Source: Olleya aquimaris (GTDB lineage Bacteria > Bacteroidota > Bacteroidia > Flavobacteriales > Flavobacteriaceae). Taken from it: a stretch of DNA of 64,000 bases. A program made the position numbers and the translations under genes. Location: assembly GCF_003259525.1 (NCBI RefSeq), contig NZ_QLLO01000005.1, positions 228,568 through 292,567 on the forward strand, in the 5' to 3' direction. Shown here one piece after another: positions 55,213 through 62,671 of this stretch (its first letter is position 1; every line of letters begins with the position of its first letter). The notes under the pieces are model-generated. The model saw nothing but the letters and a program-made list of their open reading frames with translations, was not told where the DNA came from and did not search any database.

Positions 55213-55728
55213 TTATTCTTTAAACCAGCTAGAGTACTTAACGTAGTTTTCAGCTATACGGTTAATTTCTCCATGGATTAATTCTTTACTAATGTCTTTC
55301 ACTTTTTTAGCTGGGACACCTGCGTAAATGCTTCCGGATTCTACAATAGTATTTTGTGTTACTACTGCTCCTGCTGCTACTATGCTATTACTTTCTACTA
55401 CACAATTATCCATAACGATGCTTCCCATACCTATCAAAACATTATCATGTATTGTACAACCATGGACTATGGCATTATGACCAATAGACACGTTGTTACC
55501 AATATTAGTTGGGTATTTTTGGTAAGTGCAATGGACTATTGCGCCATCTTGGACATTAACTTTATTTCCTAATTTAATATAGTGTACGTCACCACGTAAA
55601 ACTGCATTAAACCAAATACTACATTGTTTACCTACTTGGACATCGCCAACAATAGTAGCGTTTTCTGCTATATAACAATCTTCTGAAATTTGTGGTGATT
55701 TACCGTTTACGGGTTTTATGATAGGCAT
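55213..55728 (-). CDS. Gamma-carbonic anhydrase family protein
   Basis: This 171-residue left-handed beta-helix protein is of the gamma-class carbonic anhydrase (YrdA/PaaY-like) family. Hexapeptide repeats run through ENATIVGDVQVGKQCSIWF and NVSIGHNAIVHGCTI. Candidate zinc ligands are the His residues of AIVHCTYQ and IGHNAIVHG. Many family members bind zinc but show no measured activity, so the enzymatic role is uncertain. It converges with the small membrane protein gene. Confidence 0.9.
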   Translation of the reverse strand: MPIIKPVNGKSPQISEDCYIAENATIVGDVQVGKQCSIWFNAVLRGDVHYIKLGNKVNVQDGAIVHCTYQKYPTNIGNNVSIGHNAIVHGCTIHDNVLIGMGSIVMDNCVVESNSIVAAGAVVTQNTIVESGSIYAGVPAKKVKDISKELIHGEINRIAENYVKYSSWFKE

Positions 55729-55805
55729 GGTTTGAATTATGAATTATGAATTACGATTTTAATTACTTTGTATTATAACTACTCGCTTTGCTTATTAATA
55801 GTAAG

Positions 55806-55826
55806 ATTCCTGATTTACGCAGGAAT
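55806..55826. repeat. Small palindromic intergenic element
   Basis: ATTCCTG and CAGGAAT form a seven-base-pair stem around a seven-base loop just past the stop of the LytTR regulator gene. It may be a terminator fragment or a copy of a dispersed palindrome; elements of this type are common between flavobacterial genes, to my recollection. Only one copy was seen here. Confidence 0.4.
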
Positions 55827-55827
55827 T

Positions 55828-56562
55828 TTAGTTAAAATAAGATAGTAAATCTGATTTTTTGGAAGCTGACACCATAATTTCTTTACCATTACTTAGTATT
55901 ACACTTCCACCTTTTCCTTTAATGTATTTAACAACTTCACCCACGTTTACTAAATAACTTTTATGTACTCGTGCAAATCCAGAAGGTGTTAAGGCATCTT
56001 CAAAATATTTAAGGGTTTTACTGACTAGCTTTTTCTTACTATTGTTTAAATAAATCTCTGTATAGTTATCGTCTGCTTTGCAATACAGTATGTCTTTGGT
56101 ATTTAAAACCTCAAAACCGTCTTGTTGCGGAATGGTTATTTTACCTTCTACATTATTGGTTTTTGGAATGAGTACTTGGTCCTGTAACGCGTCTTCTTTA
56201 GTTTTAATTTCCATGACGTAATCTACAGCTTTTATGAGCTCGTCAATGTCTATTGGCTTCATTAAATAATAAGAAGCGTGCGCATTAAGCGCATCCATCG
56301 CATAGTTATTATAAGCAGTTACAAATACGGTTTCAAAATCGCGATCACCTACTTTGTCTAACAAATCAAATGCATTGCCATAAGGCATCTCTACATCCAG
56401 AAATACAAGGTCTAAATCTAAGTTTCTAATCAGCTCTAATCCTTCGTTAATATTTGAAGCTTCTCCTAAAATATTGACATTAGGACAGTATTTAGCAAGA
56501 TAATTTTTTAAAATTAATCTGCTGTTTTCTTCGTCTTCTACTAATATTGCGTTTAGTTTCAT
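55828..56562 (-). CDS. LytTR-family response regulator
   Basis: This 244-residue regulator has a receiver domain with an intact acidic pair (VEDEENSR) and phospho-acceptor Asp (LDLVFLDVEMPYGN), and a C-terminal LytTR DNA-binding domain (DGFEVLNTKDILYCKADDNYT ... FARVHKSYLVNV). It lies 89 bases downstream of the sensor kinase gene on the same strand, so the two form a LytS/LytR-like pair. The gap contains one copy of the 23-bp repeat. Confidence 0.94.
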   Translation of the reverse strand: MKLNAILVEDEENSRLILKNYLAKYCPNVNILGEASNINEGLELIRNLDLDLVFLDVEMPYGNAFDLLDKVGDRDFETVFVTAYNNYAMDALNAHASYYLMKPIDIDELIKAVDYVMEIKTKEDALQDQVLIPKTNNVEGKITIPQQDGFEVLNTKDILYCKADDNYTEIYLNNSKKKLVSKTLKYFEDALTPSGFARVHKSYLVNVGEVVKYIKGKGGSVILSNGKEIMVSASKKSDLLSYFN

Positions 56563-56618
56563 AATCTTTTCCTATGTAAATTAGGAATGTAATTGTTAAT
56601 ATACTTTTTATAGATATG

Positions 56619-56641
56619 CTTCGACTGCGCTCAGCATGACA
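56619..56641 (-). repeat. Dispersed 23-bp repeat, copy 3
   Basis: This copy differs from the one at 29465 at only two positions (core TTCGACTGCGCTCAG identical). It lies between the sensor kinase and regulator genes, so it is probably transcribed within the mRNA. Confidence 0.7.
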
Positions 56642-56651
56642 AATTTATTTT

Positions 56652-58814
56652 TTAATCCTTTTTCAAAGTCACCACAACCTTGGTCCCAACATCACCTTGG
56701 TTTCCGTTATCATCAATAAAGACATCTACTTTATCTTTATACATTTCATTTAAAATAGACACCCGTTTTTTAATGTTTCCTAACCCTTTAGAGTTGTGTT
56801 TTTGTTGATTTTCGGTCTTTAAACTTTTTGATTTTTTTCGTCCTATTCCGTTATCTGCAATTGTAATTTCAATTTCGCCAATACGCTTTTTGGAGATTGA
56901 AATAGCTAACAATCCTTTTTCTTCTTTGTAACGCAACCCATGCCACACTGCATTTTCTATATAAGGCTGCAGTAACATTGGTGGTATTTTATAGGCGTCT
57001 ACATCTATAGTATTATCAACCTCAATGGTATAATCAAACTTATCTTTAAATCTAAAATGCTCTAATTTGGTATATAATTCTATTAATTCTATCTCTTTCT
57101 CTAAGGGAATAAAATCTTCTTCAGAGTTTTCTAAAACTGCTCGCATAAGCTTTGAAAAATCTGATAGATATTTGTTAGCTGTTCGCTCGTCATTAGTAGC
57201 TATAAAACTGTTTACAGAGTTTAATGCATTGAAAATAAAATGCGGATTCATTTGACTACGTAAAGATTTTAAAGCCAATAAATTATTTGCTAACTTTTGC
57301 TGTTTGATGTATTTATACATTAAGTGGGCGGTTAATGCTAATAGCAATAAGCCTCCAATTAAAGAATAGATAATCAGTTGTTGGCGTTTGTTTTTCTCGT
57401 CAGACAATTCGACTTGACTCAAGGTTAACTTTCTGTCTGTTTCTAAAGAGTTTATTCTGTTTTGCTTTTCTGCAATACGCTTGTTAAACCTGGCTGCTTG
57501 TGCTATTTCTTGTTCCTTTTTATTATATAACTCATCTACTGTTTTGGTGTATTCTTCAAAAGCCAAACGTGCTTTATCAATATTTCCTGCTTCCAAATAC
57601 ACATCAGATATTTTTTTAGTAGCATCTTTTTTGACTATTAAATCTTCACGTTTATCTGCTTCAGCAATACTTTTTTCTAAATAAGGAATGGCTTCCTCAT
57701 AATCTTTTTGAAGATAATATGCATTACCAATTTTATAGTTTTGTTTTTGTTTGGTTATAGCACTTTCGTTATCAATAATAGAATCTTTTTCTATAGCATC
57801 AATATCTTTAATAATCTCTTTTCTGGTTTGTATTTCTGCATCATACGAGCGGTTTACATTCTGAAAATCCGCAAATTTCACCTTCTGCTCGACCTCTCTA
57901 GTTTTATTTTCTTTAGCAGCTAAAACTACTGAGTTTTCCAGTAAGTCTTCAGCCATTTCTTTTTCTCCTTCTTCATTATAAACCTCACCTAATTTAGAGT
58001 TTAAATCTGTTATTTTTGACTGAATATTATTTACTGTTGCAACTTTTAATCCTTCTTTGTAAGCGGTTGTTGCTTTTTTATTTTGGTTGGTTTTAACGTA
58101 CACATCACCCAACCCTTCTTGTCTCAATACATTTTGCCAGTTAGATAAACTTTCTGATTTTAAACTGTTGTAAATTGCTAAACTTTCTTGATAATTTTTA
58201 TTATTATAATAGGCTTTTGCTAATTTTAAATTAACATCGTTAGACTTTACATTGTTTAGACTTATTCTGTAATTGGTAACTGCTAAATCATACTGTTTCC
58301 AATGCATATAGACATCTGCTAACACTTCAAAAGCTTCTGCATTTTGTTTAACAGAGGTGCTTTTAGGTATACTTTCTGTTATAAATTGAATACTTTTTTC
58401 AGCAGAAATTTTCTTGTAGAACAAAGCAGAATCTATAGCACTTTCAAAGCTGTTTTCTTTGGCTTTATTTTTATAAATGTAAGATCTATCTACAAGAGGC
58501 TCTACTTCTACTCTTATATCCTCATCAGATTTTACTTTATAATAAATAGTTTCAAAATCTTTGTGACTTATCATAATCTCGTCACCTATTCTAACATCAA
58601 TTCTAAACTCTCCACCAATATTGGTACTAGTATAAGAGCCACCATTTACTTGTATATTAACATCTGAAATTGGGTCGTTATTATCACTTTCTCTCACCAA
58701 TCCTTTAACGGTAAATGTTTCACTTTTTGAATCATTTAACTGTTCTTGTGCGTACAATGATTGTTGCACAAAAAGACATATAAAAAGTGTAAATAGTAAC
58801 TGTAGGTGTTTCAT
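56652..58814 (-). CDS. TPR-containing sensor histidine kinase (LytS/YpdA-type kinase domain)
   Basis: This 720-residue membrane sensor has a signal peptide (MKHLQLLFTLFICLFVQQSLYAQ), a carboxypeptidase-regulatory-like domain (FTVKGLVRESDNNDPISDVN) in the first ~100 residues, a long TPR array (about 150-420), a coiled coil, one transmembrane segment (IIYSLIGGLLLLALTAHLMY) and a cytoplasmic His_kinase domain with the phospho-acceptor His525 in NPHFIFNALNSVNS and an ATPase part (MLLQPYIENAVWHGL). It is partnered by the downstream LytTR regulator. The ligand is unknown; the periplasmic TPRs suggest a protein partner. Confidence 0.93.
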   Translation of the reverse strand: MKHLQLLFTLFICLFVQQSLYAQEQLNDSKSETFTVKGLVRESDNNDPISDVNIQVNGGSYTSTNIGGEFRIDVRIGDEIMISHKDFETIYYKVKSDEDIRVEVEPLVDRSYIYKNKAKENSFESAIDSALFYKKISAEKSIQFITESIPKSTSVKQNAEAFEVLADVYMHWKQYDLAVTNYRISLNNVKSNDVNLKLAKAYYNNKNYQESLAIYNSLKSESLSNWQNVLRQEGLGDVYVKTNQNKKATTAYKEGLKVATVNNIQSKITDLNSKLGEVYNEEGEKEMAEDLLENSVVLAAKENKTREVEQKVKFADFQNVNRSYDAEIQTRKEIIKDIDAIEKDSIIDNESAITKQKQNYKIGNAYYLQKDYEEAIPYLEKSIAEADKREDLIVKKDATKKISDVYLEAGNIDKARLAFEEYTKTVDELYNKKEQEIAQAARFNKRIAEKQNRINSLETDRKLTLSQVELSDEKNKRQQLIIYSLIGGLLLLALTAHLMYKYIKQQKLANNLLALKSLRSQMNPHFIFNALNSVNSFIATNDERTANKYLSDFSKLMRAVLENSEEDFIPLEKEIELIELYTKLEHFRFKDKFDYTIEVDNTIDVDAYKIPPMLLQPYIENAVWHGLRYKEEKGLLAISISKKRIGEIEITIADNGIGRKKSKSLKTENQQKHNSKGLGNIKKRVSILNEMYKDKVDVFIDDNGNQGDVGTKVVVTLKKD

Positions 58815-59018
58815 TTATAAAATTCTAAAACATAAACTTACGCACTTTAAATCATTAAATAAAATGAGATTTTCTTATTTAAGCATTAAAATAAAAGCAA
58901 ATAGTGGGCTTTACTCATTTACAATACAACCACACTCATTTATATAAATAGTTCCCTCATTTTGAGTTTTGTTTTAAATAAGATGCTTCTAGGTTTACCA
59001 AAACAAAATTTAAAAAAC

Positions 59019-60032
59019 ATGAAACACACAACATTCGCTTATCTATTTTTTTTACTCACTTTTAGTGTTCAAGCACAACATAAAGGTAATTATAATGAAG
59101 GCATTTCTAGGCAAAATATTGCTACTGGAAATGCAATAGTTTATGGACATTCTCCTAAACATGCGACTCCTAATTTAACTCCAAGTAGCACCATTATTAT
59201 AGATGTTAGAGCATTGCAAAATGTAAGAGCTAGTTCTTACACTGCTATTTTTAATGTCTCGCAAATTGGTAAAACTGCAGATTCTACCAATCTATTAATG
59301 AATAATCGTATAAATGCAATTAAAAAAGAATTAGCACAGTACGGAATTTTAGAAAAAGATATTGTTATTGATGTGATTTCGTTTGTACCAGTTTATGAAG
59401 TAGAAGTCACTAAAAAGCTATTTAGTAAAACCTACACTGAAGTCCCAAAGGGTTTTGAATTACAACAGAATATCCACATCCAATTTACCAAAACACAACA
59501 GTTTGAAAACATATTAACTGCATGTGCTAAAAATGAAATTTATAACCTGGTAAAAGTGGATTATTTTATTGAAAACATTGCAGAGGTCTATAAAAATTTA
59601 CAAACTAAATTATTAGCGCTTATAGCAGAAAAAAAAGAGTATTATAATATTTTAGGCTTTAACCTTAAAGATTATAATGCTATAATGGCTGATCAGAAAT
59701 ATTGTTATTTCCCAAAAGATTTTTATCAAAACTATCAAGCCTATAATAGTATCTCATTTCAGGCTTTAAAACAAGACAAAGGAGTTACCGAAGCTAAAAA
59801 ACAAACCTCTTATTATTACCAACCTTTATCTTATGAAAATTATGATATAGTCGTTAATCCATCCATATTAGAACCTGTGGTACAAATAGGAATGGAAATA
59901 AAATTACACTTTACACCAAAGCCAAAAGAGCAAGAAGTAAAACCTGAAGTTAAAACAGAAATTAAGCACAAATACTATGTCATTTCTCCAGATGGAAGTA
60001 TTGATGTCAAAGAGTTAAAGACTGATAATTAA
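59019..60032 (+). CDS. Secreted SIMPL-like (DUF541) protein
   Basis: The ATG at 59019 gives a signal peptide (MKHTTFAYLFFLLTFSVQAQ) and 337 residues, so I prefer it to a start 57 bases upstream. The central region resembles the SIMPL/DUF541 fold: STIIIDVRALQNVRASSYTAIFNVSQIG, then an alternating INAIKKELAQYGILEKDIVI helix-strand pattern and FTKTQQFENILTACAKN. SIMPL proteins are periplasmic or outer-membrane oligomers of poorly known function. The C-terminus is Lys/Glu-rich (EQEVKPEVKTEIK). I am moderately sure of the family. Confidence 0.75.
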   Translation: MKHTTFAYLFFLLTFSVQAQHKGNYNEGISRQNIATGNAIVYGHSPKHATPNLTPSSTIIIDVRALQNVRASSYTAIFNVSQIGKTADSTNLLMNNRINAIKKELAQYGILEKDIVIDVISFVPVYEVEVTKKLFSKTYTEVPKGFELQQNIHIQFTKTQQFENILTACAKNEIYNLVKVDYFIENIAEVYKNLQTKLLALIAEKKEYYNILGFNLKDYNAIMADQKYCYFPKDFYQNYQAYNSISFQALKQDKGVTEAKKQTSYYYQPLSYENYDIVVNPSILEPVVQIGMEIKLHFTPKPKEQEVKPEVKTEIKHKYYVISPDGSIDVKELKTDN

Positions 60033-60050
60033 GAAAAAAGTTATATCCAT

Positions 60051-60083
60051 AAAAAAAGCCTCGCAAATTGCGAGGCTTTTTTT
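60051..60083. terminator. Bidirectional terminator between the SIMPL-like gene and porP
   Basis: GCCTCGC / GCGAGGC with A/T flanks forms a 14-base-pair stem around a five-base loop, between two convergent genes. Symmetric T runs allow use on both strands. Confidence 0.85.
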
Positions 60084-60100
60084 ATGAATTTATTTTATGA

Positions 60101-61111
60101 TTAGTTTACTGCTGGACAGTTACAGCTATATCTAGCTTTACCACAATTAAAGTTATATCCTAAGGTTAATTGATGGAATCCACCATTGTTAAATACCACA
60201 GAATTTGCTTGGTAACTGTACGTATACGCAAACACAAAATTATTAACTTCAACACCCAATATAGGTGTAATGTATTGTAATTTTTGACTACTTACACCAG
60301 ATCCATCAACAAACTCCGCTCCATCTAAAGATCGTCTGTAAGATAACCCTCCCCAGATTTTACCAAAATCAACTGTTTTGTAAGCTTTTAAGTTAATGTC
60401 AAAAGAAGCTTCTTCTGTAGCATCTCTGTACATAAACATTGCAGATGGTTCAAAGCTCCAATCACTTCCATACTTACTAAAAGTATTACCTACAGATAAT
60501 AAGTAAGTTCTTAAATTATCATAACTTAAACCTTGTTCGTTAAAGTTTATACCATCATTTTTAAGTAAATTTTTTACAGTTGCATGAGCATAAAAATTGT
60601 ATAAAAAATATGAAAACCCTAAGTCTACATTAAAATTTGTAGCAGATTGTTCAATCCCAGCTATAATTGGGTCAAAACCATCAGCTAAAAAACTAGTCTC
60701 GTCTAATTTGTATTGTATAGCACCAGCACTTAAACCAAATGATAATTGATTTAAATCTGTTTCACTTCTAGAAAACATTAAGTGGTATCCGTAAGTAAAA
60801 TAAGCTCCTGTTTGAGAGTGGTATCCATTTTTGTCGCTGTAGACAATTGCTCCTATACCAGATTGAGAGTCTCCAACTCTACCATTAATACTAGCAGTTA
60901 TTAATTTTGGTGCATTATCATCTCCAAACCATTGTTGTCTACCTGTAATCCTAAGCTTTGCACAATTTGCTGCACCAGCCATAGAGGGATGTATCAAGTA
61001 TAAATTATCTGATAGGTAATCTGAATAAATAGGTAATCCTTCTTGGGCTGTAGAAAATTGAGCACTAAATAAGGCTACAATTGTTATTAAAAATATGTTC
61101 TTTAATCTCAT
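60101..61111 (-). CDS. PorP/SprF-family type IX secretion membrane protein
   Basis: This 336-residue outer-membrane protein has a signal peptide (MRLKNIFLITIVALFSAQFSTAQ) and the PorP/SprF beta-barrel features: YSDYLSDNLYLIHPSMAGAANCAKLRITGRQQWFG, then GIGAIVYSDKNGYHSQTGAYFTYGYHL. SprF homologues are usually encoded next to a large type B adhesin and help it reach the surface; such an adhesin lies at the right window edge. The C-terminus ends in a Cys-rich CGKARYSCNCPAVN. It has its own promoter. Confidence 0.92.
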   Translation of the reverse strand: MRLKNIFLITIVALFSAQFSTAQEGLPIYSDYLSDNLYLIHPSMAGAANCAKLRITGRQQWFGDDNAPKLITASINGRVGDSQSGIGAIVYSDKNGYHSQTGAYFTYGYHLMFSRSETDLNQLSFGLSAGAIQYKLDETSFLADGFDPIIAGIEQSATNFNVDLGFSYFLYNFYAHATVKNLLKNDGINFNEQGLSYDNLRTYLLSVGNTFSKYGSDWSFEPSAMFMYRDATEEASFDINLKAYKTVDFGKIWGGLSYRRSLDGAEFVDGSGVSSQKLQYITPILGVEVNNFVFAYTYSYQANSVVFNNGGFHQLTLGYNFNCGKARYSCNCPAVN

Positions 61112-61199
61112 AATCTCTTATTTCGAGGTAGACTGGTCAAAAACAGCTAGGCTGTCAGGTTAATAACTCTTTTTTTAATTAAAAATTATAACCAAGTTT

Positions 61200-61231
61200 C
61201 AAATATATAAATTTACAACTTATAAATTCAA
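61200..61231 (-). promoter_or_regulatory. Predicted promoter of porP/sprF
   Basis: The minus strand has TTG (61229-61231), a 21-base spacer and TATATTTG (61200-61207), the same -7 word and spacing as the porG promoter. The leader before the ATG is about 80 bases. Confidence 0.5.
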
Positions 61232-61344
61232 TCCTAAAAGTTAAAGCTTTCAAGATAAAAATGTTTTATCAGAAAAACTAAAATAATTAAATATTGAAGT
61301 TTTTATAAAGCTCAAATATAATAGATATCTATACTTTTCTTTAG

Positions 61345-61352
61345 TATTTTTG
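61345..61352 (+). promoter_or_regulatory. Predicted -7 box for the NifU-like gene
   Basis: TATTTTTG matches TAnnTTTG and ends 15 bases before the ATG at 61368. A clear -33 TTTG was not found. Confidence 0.45.
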
Positions 61353-61367
61353 CAAAAAAATAGTGAG

Positions 61368-62270
61368 ATGAATAATTTTAAAGTTTCAATTCAAGAAACC
61401 TCAAACCCAACCATAATTAAATTTGAACTTAATCAATTTATTACTCAGCATCAGAGCTTTGAATTTAATAATATTGATGATGCTAAAGATTCACCATTAG
61501 CTCAACAATTGTTTTATTTACCTTTTGTGAAAAAGGTGTATATCTCAAGTAACTTTATTGCTATTGAACGTTTTAATATTGTTGAATGGAATGATGTTAA
61601 ATCTGAAGTAGCTGAACAGATAGAATCTTACTTAAACGAAGGTGGTACAGTTGTAAATGACACAGCCGAACACAAAAAAATTGCAGTTACCGTTTACACG
61701 GAAAGCACGCCAAATCCTGCTGTTTTAAAATTTGTAGCCAACAAAAAACTAGTTACAGCTTCTTATGAGTTTACCTCAATTGAAACAGCAAAACCTTCAC
61801 CTATGGCGACAGCTTTATTTCATTTTCCATTCGTAAAAAGTATCTTTTTTGACGAAAACTATGTCTCTATTACAAAATATGATATTGCAGAATGGGATGA
61901 TATTTCATTAGAGTTAAGAGAATTTATTAGATCTTATATTGAAGATGGTAAAGAGATTGTTTCTCCAAATGCACCAGAGGTTGTTGAGAAGTCAATAGAA
62001 AAAGTAGAAGCACATTTTGAAACACTAGATGACACTTCAAAACAAATAGTAAATATCTTAGAAGAATACGTTAAACCTGCAGTTGCTAGTGATGGTGGAA
62101 ATATCCAATTTGAATCTTACGATGAAACTACTAAAACCGTGAAAGTAATTTTACAAGGTGCATGTAGTGGTTGTCCGTCCTCTACTTTTACTTTAAAAAA
62201 CGGTATTGAAAACATGTTAAAAGAAATGCTAGCAGGTAAAGTAAATTCTGTAGTAGCAATAAATGGATAG
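61368..62270 (+). CDS. NifU-family iron-sulfur scaffold protein with duplicated Nfu N-terminal domain
   Basis: This 300-residue protein has a C-terminal NifU-like domain with the cluster-binding CSGCPS motif (C266-x2-C269) in VILQGACSGCPSSTFTLKNGIENML. Two related N-terminal Nfu domains come first: residues about 11-93 (NPTIIKFELNQF ... LPFVKKVYISSNFIAIER) and about 111-196 (NPAVLKFVANKKL ... FPFVKSIFFDENYVSITK). Most Nfu proteins have only one such domain. I chose ATG 61368 (MNNFKVSIQE) over a TTG 18 bases upstream. It should carry and deliver Fe-S clusters in the cytoplasm. Confidence 0.92.
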   Translation: MNNFKVSIQETSNPTIIKFELNQFITQHQSFEFNNIDDAKDSPLAQQLFYLPFVKKVYISSNFIAIERFNIVEWNDVKSEVAEQIESYLNEGGTVVNDTAEHKKIAVTVYTESTPNPAVLKFVANKKLVTASYEFTSIETAKPSPMATALFHFPFVKSIFFDENYVSITKYDIAEWDDISLELREFIRSYIEDGKEIVSPNAPEVVEKSIEKVEAHFETLDDTSKQIVNILEEYVKPAVASDGGNIQFESYDETTKTVKVILQGACSGCPSSTFTLKNGIENMLKEMLAGKVNSVVAING

Positions 62271-62389
62271 TTTAAACTTTTAAAAGTGACACTTTAACTA
62301 TTTTTCTTACACATTTAAAGTTTCTAATCCTTAGCTTTTACTTTAATATTCGTAATTTTAAGAAGAAACAATAATTTAAAACCACTATT

Positions 62390-62590
62390 ATGGCAGTATT
62401 AAAAGTAATTGAAGTCTTATCCAATTCGGATAAAAGTTGGGAAGACGCGACAAAAAAAGCAGTAAAACAAGCTTCTAAAAGTGTAAACAACATCCGCTCT
62501 GTGTATGTCAAAGAACAAAGTGCTATTGTTAAAAATGATGAAGTCACTGAGTTTAGAGTAAACTTAAAACTAACTTTTGAAGTAAAATAA
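62390..62590 (+). CDS. Dodecin family protein
   Basis: This 66-residue protein is a dodecin, a hollow dodecameric protein that binds flavins or CoA. The family pattern is clear: VLKVIEVLSNSDKSWEDATKKA, with the Trp of KSW as the likely flavin-stacking residue, and the beta-strand end EFRVNLKLTFEVK. It is a stand-alone gene followed by a terminator. Confidence 0.94.
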   Translation: MAVLKVIEVLSNSDKSWEDATKKAVKQASKSVNNIRSVYVKEQSAIVKNDEVTEFRVNLKLTFEVK

Positions 62591-62610
62591 CTATACTTCT
62601 TTATTACATT

Positions 62611-62648
62611 AAAAAAAGCCTAAACGTGTCGTTCAGGCTTTTTTTTGT
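62611..62648 (+). terminator. Terminator between dodecin and the type B adhesin
   Basis: GCCT(A)AAC / GTT(C)AGGC with A/T flanks forms an imperfect stem followed by a T run; the A run on the left suits the convergent adhesin gene. Confidence 0.7.
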
Positions 62649-62671
62649 TTAATTATTTTAACTGCTCTAAC

